DNA of 13,753 nt from Puniceicoccales bacterium (GTDB lineage: Bacteria; Verrucomicrobiota; Verrucomicrobiia; Opitutales; LL51), in NCBI GenBank assembly GCA_031276935.1, contig JAISMD010000071.1, forward strand, positions 1-13,753, given 5' to 3'. Shown here one piece after another: positions 1 through 6,363 of the stretch; the stretch's first letter is position 1, and every line of letters begins with the position of its first letter. Under the pieces are notes generated by a model. It was not told where the DNA came from and ran no database searches. It saw nothing but the letters and a program-made list of their open reading frames with translations. The position numbers were made by a program, and so were the translations under genes.

Positions 1-40
1 GAAAATATTTTTAGAAGCTGGTCTATTATTATGATAACCT

Positions 41-316
41 ATGGCCGACAGTTGTATTGAAGTAACGGGGAAAGTAATTGCCATTCTGCCGGGAACCATG
101 TTCCGCATAGAATTAGAAAATGGCCATCAGGTCCTCGCCCACATTTCTGGGAAATTGAGGAAGAATTTCATCCGCCTTGCCATTGGTGATCGGGTACACA
201 TGGAAATGAGTCCCCATGATCTCGAGAGGGCACGCATCACCTTTCGCCTTAAAAATGCTACCGTTCAGAAAAATGCTCCCATACGTAGCTTTGGTCCCCG
301 ACGCTCCTCCCGTTAA
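41..316 (+). CDS. infA: Translation initiation factor IF-1 with a basic C-terminal tail
   Basis: IF-1 binds the A site of the 30S subunit and assists IF-2 and IF-3 during initiation. The protein is a single S1/OB-fold domain; the segments [11 protein letters not shown] and [15 protein letters not shown] (residues 19-46), IGDRV (48-52) and the end of the fold at RITFRL (65-70) match the family closely. The usual protein is about 72 residues. This one has 91, because about 21 extra residues rich in Arg, Lys and Ser follow the fold. The ATG at 41 gives the normal family N-terminus; no clear Shine-Dalgarno is visible upstream. mnmE starts 8 bases after the stop, so the two are probably co-transcribed. 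Identification is secure; the role of the tail is unknown. Confidence 0.95.
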   Translation: MADSCIEVTGKVIAILPGTMFRIELENGHQVLAHISGKLRKNFIRLAIGDRVHMEMSPHDLERARITFRLKNATVQKNAPIRSFGPRRSSR

Positions 317-324
317 TCCACACC

Positions 325-1668
325 ATGGTCGACACCATCGTTGCCCTATCCACGCCCTTTGGTTTATCGGCAATCGCAAAGATCCGCCTCAGTGGACCGG
401 CAACAAAATTAATTATCCAAAACCACCTTTCTAAGAAAAATCCCGTATCTCACCACGCCTTTCTTAGCGATTACAAGTCCACTTCCGGTAAAATAATCGA
501 CCGTGTCATCGCCCTATTTTTCGACGGTGAACACTCCTACACGGGGGAAGATTCCCTGGAAATCGACTGCCACGGCAATCCTCTCATCATTCAATCGATT
601 CTGGAAGATCTTCAAGGCGGTGAATGTAGGCTCGCCGAAGGAGGAGAATTCACGAAACGGGCCTATTTGAATCACAAAATGGATCTGTGCCAAGCGGAAG
701 CGGTCCTGGACCTCATCCACGCAGATAACGAAAATGCCCTCGAAATCTCGCAAAAACAACTCCAAGGCGTCCTCAGTGAAAAAATTTTCCACCTTAGTAA
801 TCGACTCCTTTTCCTGCTAGCCGAGATCGAAGCGCACATTGATTTCGTCGACGAGGACCTCGACTTCGATGGTGGGATTTCGGAAAAACTGGATGAAATC
901 CTCCGTGAAATTGACGAAATTATCGGCAATCACAAATTCCGGAAAACACTATTGAATGGCATTCCCATTGCGATTATCGGTCCTCCGAACGGGGGGAAAA
1001 GCAGTCTATTCAACGCGCTACTGCAAACGGAACGGGCCCTCGTAAGCCACACTCCGGGGACAACCCGTGATTTTATTCGGGAGCGTATTATTCTCGATGG
1101 CCTACCCATTCACATCATCGACACCGCCGGATTGCGCACCACCGATGATCCCGTCGAACAACTCGGTATCCATAGAACCATCGAAAATATCGCCATCGCC
1201 GACCTTTGTCTCCTGGTCATCGACCAAAATAATCCCCAACCCATCGGGACCGAAATCATCTCCCAGCTCCAGAAAAAACAATGCATTTTGGTACTCAATA
1301 AAAACGACCTTCCCCAAACTCCCCTCCAATTTCCACCGGAATTATCCCATTTCCCACGGGTATCGATTTCCGCCAAACGGGGAACGGGTATGGATCTCCT
1401 CAGGACAACAATTTCAGAAAAAATCCAGAAAAATGCTCTTTTCCCGCAGGACACGGCCATCGTCATCAACGAACGCCATCGGGAAATTTTTCAAAATGTT
1501 CGTACGCTCCTCGGTTCCGCTAGGGAAAGTCTCGTCGGAGAACAATCCTACGAACTATGTGCCAGTGACCTAAAATTTGCCATGGAAGCACTGGCCTATA
1601 TCACCGGAAAACATAGTAGTGAAGCCATATTGGAAAAAATCTTCAGCCAATTTTGCATTGGGAAATAG
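325..1668 (+). CDS. mnmE: tRNA uridine-5-carboxymethylaminomethyl modification GTPase MnmE
   Basis: MnmE works with MnmG to install the aminomethyl-type group on U34 of tRNAs reading two-codon boxes. Order of domains: N-terminal folate-binding domain (about 1-115), helical domain, inserted Ras-like G domain, helical domain. G-domain motifs are visible: P-loop GPPNGGKSS at 219-227, DTAG at 266-269 and NKND at 325-328. The C-terminal FCIGK carries the conserved catalytic cysteine (Cys444). The length of 447 residues is normal. The P-loop has Pro at the second position where Lys, Arg or Ala is usual. Its partner gene mnmG lies in the same window on the other strand (4376-6238). It lies 8 bases downstream of infA, likely in the same transcript. 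No convincing terminator follows it. Confidence 0.97.
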   Translation: MVDTIVALSTPFGLSAIAKIRLSGPATKLIIQNHLSKKNPVSHHAFLSDYKSTSGKIIDRVIALFFDGEHSYTGEDSLEIDCHGNPLIIQSILEDLQGGECRLAEGGEFTKRAYLNHKMDLCQAEAVLDLIHADNENALEISQKQLQGVLSEKIFHLSNRLLFLLAEIEAHIDFVDEDLDFDGGISEKLDEILREIDEIIGNHKFRKTLLNGIPIAIIGPPNGGKSSLFNALLQTERALVSHTPGTTRDFIRERIILDGLPIHIIDTAGLRTTDDPVEQLGIHRTIENIAIADLCLLVIDQNNPQPIGTEIISQLQKKQCILVLNKNDLPQTPLQFPPELSHFPRVSISAKRGTGMDLLRTTISEKIQKNALFPQDTAIVINERHREIFQNVRTLLGSARESLVGEQSYELCASDLKFAMEALAYITGKHSSEAILEKIFSQFCIGK

Positions 1669-1821
1669 ATGGACCAATGGATAAAATAAAATTCCGGTTC
1701 ATTTTCTGGGTGTATGTTTTCTCCGCATTTTACGGTGCTTAGCAATCTGGGGACCGCTTCATACGATCCCCCTTTGGATGGATGGTTTTTTACTTTTGGG
1801 AAATTAAAAAAAATATACCCC

Positions 1822-2730
1822 CTACTCCATCTTCCCCACCTGCTGACCAATGATGATAGACTCCCGCATTTGGCTCGCTAGATCGGCGACATTGCCGGGG
1901 GTATTGGGGACGAAGATGACGTTGGATTTCGATGATCCAGCAATTTCCTTGAGCGTATCGATGTATTGAATCAGGAGGACCATTTCCATGACATCCTTCT
2001 GCGATAAACCGGGGACCTGTCGGACAAACTCTTCCACCGAATCCTTCAAACCGGAAACAATGGCATGGCGCTGTCCCGCAAGACCCTTACCGTGGAGAAT
2101 ACTGGATTCGGCTTCCGCTTCGGCCTGCTTGACCTTGAGGATTTTTTCCGCTTCGCCCTTTTCCGTTGCCGCTACCCGTACCCGTTGCGCCGCATTAATT
2201 TCGTTCATCGCCGCCTTTACATTGGCCGCCGGGGAAATATCCGTCACCAGTGCCTTGACGATTTCGTAGCCAAATTCCGCCATCACGTCCGACAATTCGG
2301 ATTTCACCGCATCGGCAATGTCATCCTTCTTTTCAAATACATCGTCCAGTAAAATTTTGGGTACCTTCGCCCTTACAACGTCGAAAACAAAGGCCTCGAT
2401 CTGCTTTGTTGGGTTTTGTAACATGTAAAATGCTTCGTAAATCTTGGAGGGCAAAATGCGGTATTGTACCGAAACCATTAGATCGATAAACACATTATCC
2501 TGTGTTTTTGTTTCGATATTGACGTCGAGTTGGCAAATTTTCAGCGACAAACGTAGGCGGATTTGATCGATCAGCGGAACCATTACATTGAGTCCCGGAT
2601 TGGCGATGCGTTGAAATTTCCCGAAACGTTCCACGATGGCACAGGTCTGCTGCTCCACCGTAAATATACTCAGGGAAAGTAATACCCCTACCACCATTGC
2701 CATCAGCATAAAAATAACCCACGCTTCCAT
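1822..2730 (-). CDS. SPFH/band-7 membrane protein, stomatin/HIR-like
   Basis: SPFH proteins form large oligomeric rings on membranes and are linked to membrane microdomains and protease control. From the ATG at 2730 the protein has 302 residues: one N-terminal membrane helix (about 4-24), the SPFH domain (about 25-175), an Ala/Glu/Lys-rich coiled coil (about 180-212) and a C-terminal segment ending in a Gly/Gln-rich tail. The stretches KDDIADAVKSEL, AMNEINAAQRVRVAATEKGE, KDVMEMVLLIQYIDTLKEI and SSKSNVIFVP resemble plant hypersensitive-induced-reaction (HIR) proteins more than Escherichia coli QmcA, as judged from memory. A TTG at 2775 would extend the frame, but a promoter lies inside that extension and AGGAAG sits just before the ATG at 2730. 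It appears to be a single-gene unit. The class is secure; the physiological role is not known from context. Confidence 0.9.
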   Translation of the reverse strand: MEAWVIFMLMAMVVGVLLSLSIFTVEQQTCAIVERFGKFQRIANPGLNVMVPLIDQIRLRLSLKICQLDVNIETKTQDNVFIDLMVSVQYRILPSKIYEAFYMLQNPTKQIEAFVFDVVRAKVPKILLDDVFEKKDDIADAVKSELSDVMAEFGYEIVKALVTDISPAANVKAAMNEINAAQRVRVAATEKGEAEKILKVKQAEAEAESSILHGKGLAGQRHAIVSGLKDSVEEFVRQVPGLSQKDVMEMVLLIQYIDTLKEIAGSSKSNVIFVPNTPGNVADLASQMRESIIIGQQVGKME

Positions 2731-2751
2731 AATGCTTCCTAAAATTGCTCG

Positions 2752-2780
2752 ATTATAACTAAAGACAATCTCCAATACAA
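2752..2780 (-). promoter_or_regulatory. Sigma-70-type promoter of the SPFH gene
   Basis: On the minus strand a perfect TATAAT (2757-2752) lies 17 bases downstream of TTGTAT (2780-2775). The predicted start near 2745 leaves a leader of about 15 bases that contains the AGGAAG ribosome-binding site before the ATG at 2730. The -10 box is strong, the -35 box weak. Confidence 0.6.
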
Positions 2781-2925
2781 AAAAAAATAAGCGGAATTCG
2801 TAAATATAAGTTTTCCTTATAAGAATTTTGACTTTTGCTCATCCAAATGGTAAAAAATTTCCCATCGACACCATCAAATTTTTGGCGAAATCTTCACTGT
2901 ATGGGAACGAAATTCTACAAAAAAA

Positions 2926-2942
2926 TCACCATGCCATGGTGA
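2926..2942. repeat. Perfect 17-base palindrome upstream of tRNA-Leu
   Basis: TCACCATG, one central C, then CATGGTGA: two exactly complementary 8-base arms. It lies between the SPFH promoter and tRNA-Leu, 59 bases before the tRNA. It has the size of an operator half-site pair, but no binding protein can be inferred. Confidence 0.45.
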
Positions 2943-3001
2943 AAATATACCGCTGTTTTTGATCGACAACGAAGGCAAAAGTAGCAATTTGAAGCGGCAA
3001 T

Positions 3002-3085
3002 GCTCGGGTGGTGGAATGGTAGACACGCCAGACTTAGGATCTGGTGCCCAAAAGCATGAGGGTTCGAGTCCCTCCTCGAGCACCA
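3002..3085 (+). tRNA. tRNA-Leu (anticodon UAG)
   Basis: Class II tRNA of 84 bases with encoded CCA. The acceptor GCTCGGG pairs with CTCGAGC (one G-T pair), the discriminator is A, and CCA follows at 3083-3085. The anticodon stem CCAGA/TCTGG encloses CTTAGGA, giving anticodon TAG, which reads CUN leucine codons. The long variable arm (TGC...GCA) is typical of leucine tRNAs, and the T arm is GAGGG-TTCGAGT-CCCTC. A weak promoter candidate is TTGATC at 2959-2964 with TAGCAA 17 bases later (2982-2987). Confidence 0.97.
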
Positions 3086-3136
3086 TGGGAAAATTTTTAG
3101 GGATGCGCTTTCCACACATGTCGCTTTTATCTCTCC

Positions 3137-3165
3137 AAAAAAAAAGGGAGAAAACTCTCCCTTTT
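3137..3165 (-). terminator. Intrinsic terminator after gap
   Basis: A perfect 10-base-pair stem (AAAAGGGAGA at 3142-3151 against TCTCCCTTTT at 3156-3165) has a 4-base loop. On the minus strand the stem runs into nine consecutive T (complement of the A run 3137-3145). It sits about 40 bases beyond the gap stop codon. On the plus strand only four T close the stem, so it may weakly terminate tRNA-Leu transcripts too. Confidence 0.85.
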
Positions 3166-3180
3166 CACAACGCAAAAATT

Positions 3181-3208
3181 TTTCGAATTATAGCAATTTC
3201 GAATTATA
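3181..3208. repeat. Short tandem repeat across the gap stop codon
   Basis: TTTCGAATTATA occurs at 3181-3192 and again at 3197-3208, separated by GCAA, so a 16-base unit is present about 1.75 times. The second copy contains the complement of the gap TAA stop (3204-3206). It looks like a small slippage duplication. Confidence 0.7.
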
Positions 3209-4229
3209 ATAAATTTCCCAGCCGCTCAATTAATTGTACGCAACGGCAACTGTAACCCCACTCGTTGTCATACCAACTCACCAATTTGAAAAAGCGATCG
3301 TTGAGCTGAATACCTGACCCCGCATCGAAAATCGAGGATAAATCACAGTGAATAAAATCCGAAGAAACAACCTCATCCGCCGTGTATCCTAAAATTCCTT
3401 TGAGTGGACCCTCCGCAGCTTCCTTCATTTTTTGACAAATTTCTTCGTAGGAAGTTGCCTTTTCCGTCTTCACCGTCAAATCAACGACGGATACGGTTGG
3501 TGTCGGTACTCGAAATGACATCCCCGTTAGCTTTCCCTTAACCTCCGGGAGTACCAAACCTACGGCTACCGCTGCTCCGGTCGTAGCCGGAATAATATTA
3601 ATCGCCGCCGTACGTCCCCCCTTCCAATCCTTCCGCGAAGGACCATCCACGGTCTTTTGCGTCGCCGTGTAGCTATGTATGGTCGTCATAAGACCTTCCT
3701 GAATGCCAAAATTATCCAAAATAACCTTCGTTATGGGCGCTAAACAATTGGTCGTGCAGGATGCGTTGGAAACAATGGCGTGCTCCCTCGAAAGCGTATG
3801 ATCGTTCACCCCAATCACCACCGTCTTGACCCGATCCCCTTTCCCTGGAGCCGAAATAATAACTTTCTTCGCCCCCGCTTTGAGATGCCCCTCGGCAAGC
3901 GTGTCCTGCGTAAATAAACCCGTCGATTCCACCACGACGTCAATGGCTAAATCCCTCCAAGGCATCGCTGTCGGACCTTCCTTTATGGCAAGACATTTGA
4001 TTTCATGACCGTCCACAACTAATTTGTCTTCCCCTTCGGCCCGAACTTCGCCCCTAAAACGTCCCTGCGACGAATCGTACTTGAGCAGATAAGCCAAATT
4101 ATCCGCCGGTACAAGATCGTTGACCGCCACAACTTCTATCCCTTTTCCAAATTTCCCTGAATCGACAATCGCTCGAAATACGAGACGCCCGATCCGACCA
4201 AAACCATTAATCGCTACCTTTATCGCCAT
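3204..4229 (-). CDS. gap: Glyceraldehyde-3-phosphate dehydrogenase, type I
   Basis: This enzyme oxidises glyceraldehyde-3-phosphate to 1,3-bisphosphoglycerate with NAD in glycolysis, in the cytosol. The N-terminal Rossmann motif INGFGRIGR (residues 7-15) and VND (36-38, the Asp typical of NAD-specific enzymes) precede the catalytic SNASCTTNC with Cys158 as nucleophile; His185 follows in TTIHSYT. The closing [10 protein letters not shown] is the family signature. The 341 residues are normal for the type I enzyme. The ATG at 4229 gives the expected N-terminus, but only a weak ribosome-binding site is visible. It is the last gene of a minus-strand run, 146 bases after mnmG; that gap holds the four-way-junction element at 4295-4369. 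TTGAAA at 4260-4265 might be a -35 box for a private promoter, without a good -10. Confidence 0.97.
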   Translation of the reverse strand: MAIKVAINGFGRIGRLVFRAIVDSGKFGKGIEVVAVNDLVPADNLAYLLKYDSSQGRFRGEVRAEGEDKLVVDGHEIKCLAIKEGPTAMPWRDLAIDVVVESTGLFTQDTLAEGHLKAGAKKVIISAPGKGDRVKTVVIGVNDHTLSREHAIVSNASCTTNCLAPITKVILDNFGIQEGLMTTIHSYTATQKTVDGPSRKDWKGGRTAAINIIPATTGAAVAVGLVLPEVKGKLTGMSFRVPTPTVSVVDLTVKTEKATSYEEICQKMKEAAEGPLKGILGYTADEVVSSDFIHCDLSSIFDAGSGIQLNDRFFKLVSWYDNEWGYSCRCVQLIERLGNLL

Positions 4230-4294
4230 GGTGATGTAAATAAATACAAAACATATAAAATTTCAAACCTTTTTTCGAAAATATTACCTTTTTT

Positions 4295-4369
4295 AGGGCA
4301 AAAGCTGTGCGAGTATCGCACCGAATGCGACTTTGTCGCATCCGAAGGCGGAGCCTTAGCTTTTGCCCT
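4295..4369 (-). ncRNA. Four-way-junction cloverleaf element A (unrecognised family) between mnmG and gap
   Basis: Read 5' to 3' on the minus strand, the outer stem AGGGCAAAAGCT (4369-4358) pairs perfectly over 12 bases with 4306-4295. Inside are three adjacent hairpins: AAGGC-TCC-GCCTT (4357-4345), a 10-pair hairpin with an AAA loop (4344-4322), and GTGCGA-TAC-TCGCAC (4321-4307). No base is unpaired at the junction; all 75 bases are paired except nine in the three 3-base loops. The only non-Watson-Crick pair (4342/4324) is A-C on the plus strand but G-U in minus-strand RNA. The element begins 6 bases after the mnmG stop and ends 65 bases before the gap start. There is no T run, so it is not a standard terminator. 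It is not a tRNA, as it lacks a 7-base anticodon loop and a T arm. Function is unknown; a processing or stabilising structure, or a repeat element, are options. Confidence 0.6.
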
Positions 4370-4375
4370 TTCGCC

Positions 4376-6238
4376 CTAAGAACTCCCCCGATGTCTACTT
4401 TCCACAGCCAACCAAACAAGACTCACATCGGCGGGACTAACTCCGGAAATCCTCGACAACTGTCCCAAAGTTTCCGGTCGAATTTTCTCCAATTTCTGCC
4501 GACTTTCCGTTGATAAACTCCCTATGGCATTGTAGGAAAAATCCCCGGGAATTTTCACAAAATCCCACTGTTTCATTTTTTCGATTTGCCGCAATTCACG
4601 GGCCAAATAGCCCCCATAGAGCAGGCGGTATTTTACTTCTTCCCGGATCGGGGCACTTTCCCTTAGAAACTCCCGGGGGAATGGAATATCTTTGCCACTG
4701 CGCAACAGTTGGGCGGCAATGGAATCGCCTCCCGACAAATTTTTACGCAAATCAGCGCACCAATAATCCACCGTTTTTTGAGCCTTTTCGATGTTGGCGA
4801 GACGCTGTTCCGAAAGTAAGCGATATTTTTTCGCATAGGGAAGGAGACGGAATTCCGCACTTCCGTGGTTAAGAAGCAAGCGATATTCGGCACGACTGGT
4901 AAACATACGGTAAGGTTCCTGGGTACCTTTCGTGACCAGGTCGTCGATCAAAACACCGATGTAGGCATCGTGGCGTTGCAAAATAAGAGGTTCCTCCCCA
5001 CGGATCTTCCCAACGGCATTGATGGCCGCAACAACACCCTGTCCAGCCGCTTCTTCATACCCCGATGTGCCATTAATTTGGCCCGCAAAAAATAAATTTT
5101 CAATCACCTTCGACTCCAACGTAGGATGCAATTGCGTTGGGGGCGCATAATCGTACTCCACCGCATAGGCGGGACGTAAAATTTGTGCCCGCTCTAAACC
5201 GGGAATGGTTTGTAAAATCTTTAGCTGTACATTCACGGGTAAACTCGTCGACAATCCGTTGACATACCATTCATCCGTATCGTTACCCTCCGGTTCGAGG
5301 AAAAGGCGATGGGATTCCTTCCCCGGGAATTTCACGTACTTATCCTCAATGCTGGGACAGTAACGCGGTCCAACACCTACAATTTCCCCGGAATACAGCG
5401 GTGATAAATGCAAATTCTCCTCGATAATTTCCTTTGTTTGAGCGCCCGTGTGGGTCACCCAACAGGAACGATTGTCCATCCGGTCGTTTGGGGAACGTGG
5501 TCGAAAAAATTCCGAACGCTTCTCCATAAATTCCTCCTCTCCACGGGAATCGTAAAAAGCAAATTTTTGAGGAATTATATCCCCAATCTGCTCCTCGCAT
5601 TTTTGAAAATCTACGGTCGAACCCAATACCCGCGGTGGCGTCCCCGTTTTCATCCGTCCCAATTCGATGCCATGGCACTCCAGGGAACGGGATAGGGCGT
5701 TGGAGGCAAAATCCCCTAGACGTCCACCGATGATTTTTTGATTCCCAATGTGCATCAATCCCCGTAAAAACGTTCCCGCCGTCACCATAACCGTTTTCGC
5801 CCGAAAAAATATACCGATATCCGTCCCAACTCCACAAATACATCCACCTTCAACGCGTAAATCCCTTACCTCGGTTTGCAAAATCCAAAGATTTTCCGTC
5901 CGCTCTAATATATATTTCATGCGACATTGATAGGCCCTTTTATCACACTGCGCCCGCGGTGATTGTACGGCAGGCCCCTTCGATCCGTTGAGTAGGCGAA
6001 ATTGTATGGCCGTGCGATCCGTATTGATCGCCATCTCGCCCCCAAAAACATCAATCTCCCGTACAATTTGACCCTTCGCTTGCCCACCAATGGCCGGATT
6101 ACAACTCATCTGCCCAATCGTGTCTAAATTCTGTGTCAATAGTAAAACCTTAGCCCCTAAACGTGCCCCAATTAATGCCGCTTCACAACCCGCATGGCCC
6201 CCTCCGCAAATAATAATGTCGAAAATATTTCCGGTCAC
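4376..6238 (-). CDS. mnmG: tRNA uridine-5-carboxymethylaminomethyl modification enzyme MnmG
   Basis: MnmG is the FAD-dependent partner of MnmE in the wobble U34 modification complex. The FAD-binding motif GGGHAG is at residues 12-17, followed by [20 protein letters not shown] (44-63), RMKTGTPPR (195-203), the cysteine motif [11 protein letters not shown] (290-300, Cys294) and [12 protein letters not shown] (390-401). The helical C-terminal domain that contacts MnmE and tRNA is present; length is 620 against about 629 in Escherichia coli. The start is a GTG at 6238: a TAA lies three codons upstream in frame and no ATG fits the FAD-binding start. No clear Shine-Dalgarno is seen. It lies 108 bases after tsaD and 146 before gap, with a structured element in each gap. 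Confidence 0.97.
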   Translation of the reverse strand: MTGNIFDIIICGGGHAGCEAALIGARLGAKVLLLTQNLDTIGQMSCNPAIGGQAKGQIVREIDVFGGEMAINTDRTAIQFRLLNGSKGPAVQSPRAQCDKRAYQCRMKYILERTENLWILQTEVRDLRVEGGCICGVGTDIGIFFRAKTVMVTAGTFLRGLMHIGNQKIIGGRLGDFASNALSRSLECHGIELGRMKTGTPPRVLGSTVDFQKCEEQIGDIIPQKFAFYDSRGEEEFMEKRSEFFRPRSPNDRMDNRSCWVTHTGAQTKEIIEENLHLSPLYSGEIVGVGPRYCPSIEDKYVKFPGKESHRLFLEPEGNDTDEWYVNGLSTSLPVNVQLKILQTIPGLERAQILRPAYAVEYDYAPPTQLHPTLESKVIENLFFAGQINGTSGYEEAAGQGVVAAINAVGKIRGEEPLILQRHDAYIGVLIDDLVTKGTQEPYRMFTSRAEYRLLLNHGSAEFRLLPYAKKYRLLSEQRLANIEKAQKTVDYWCADLRKNLSGGDSIAAQLLRSGKDIPFPREFLRESAPIREEVKYRLLYGGYLARELRQIEKMKQWDFVKIPGDFSYNAIGSLSTESRQKLEKIRPETLGQLSRISGVSPADVSLVWLAVESRHRGSS

Positions 6239-6239
6239 T

Positions 6240-6263
6240 GTAACTTAACTAGTTAATCGTTAC
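6240..6263. repeat. Nested inverted repeat at the mnmG start
   Basis: The 12-base palindrome TTAACTAGTTAA (6245-6256) is flanked by GTAAC (6240-6244) and GTTAC (6259-6263), which are complementary to each other, with two extra bases on one side. It ends one base before the GTG start of mnmG (6238), so it could act as an operator or as a small hairpin in the translation-start region. No regulator can be named. Confidence 0.5.
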
Positions 6264-6292
6264 TTGTACTTCAAGCGCTATTTTTAATCTCC

Positions 6293-6363
6293 AGGATCGT
6301 GTTTCCAAAGGAAACTTCAAATCCTAAAAGGATTTGAAAAGGGCCTTCAGCCCTTACGATCCC
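6293..6363 (-). ncRNA. Four-way-junction cloverleaf element B (unrecognised family) between tsaD and mnmG
   Basis: On the minus strand the outer stem GGGATCGT (6363-6356) pairs with 6300-6293 over 8 pairs (the first a G-U). Three hairpins follow with no spacer: AAGGGCT-GAA-GGCCCTT (6355-6339, closing pair U-G), TTCAAATCCT-TTT-AGGATTTGAA (6338-6316) and GTTTCC-TTT-GGAAAC (6315-6301). All 71 bases are paired except nine in the three 3-base loops. Both A-C mismatches of the plus strand become G-U pairs in minus-strand RNA. The first 17 bases are the last codons and TGA stop of tsaD; the end is 54 bases before the mnmG GTG. The hairpin lengths of 23 and 15 bases are identical to those of the element at 4295-4369, though the sequences differ. 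Function is unknown. Confidence 0.6.

Noticed and set aside
1710..1820. Possible third folded element between mnmE and the SPFH gene
   Set aside because: GGGTGTAT/ATATACCC and GGGGA/TCCCC can pair, but the inner hairpins are absent and the loops are long; no closed junction forms.
1822..2775. SPFH gene starting at the TTG at 2775
   Set aside because: A TATAAT box with a 17-base spacer lies inside the extra 45 bases, and AGGAAG directly precedes the ATG at 2730, which also gives the usual membrane-helix N-terminus.
2959..3255. Open reading frame across tRNA-Leu on the plus strand
   Set aside because: It overlaps the complete tRNA and the gap terminator; the translated sequence is the usual spurious 'GGGMVDTPDLGSG' product of a tRNA-Leu.
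4295..4369. The junction element as a tRNA or tRNA-like gene
   Set aside because: All loops are 3 bases, there is no anticodon loop, no TTCRA T-loop and no CCA end. The GGCTCCGCC string shared with the tRNA-Tyr variable arm is likely a coincidence of a GC hairpin.
5346..5843. Long open frames antisense or offset inside mnmG and other genes
   Set aside because: They lie in other frames of well-supported genes and show no recognisable family features.
6293..6363. The junction elements as intrinsic terminators
   Set aside because: Neither is followed by a T run in either direction (the plus-strand A element is followed by TTCGCC, the minus-strand elements by AAAAAAGG and TGGAG), unlike the real terminator at 3137-3165.
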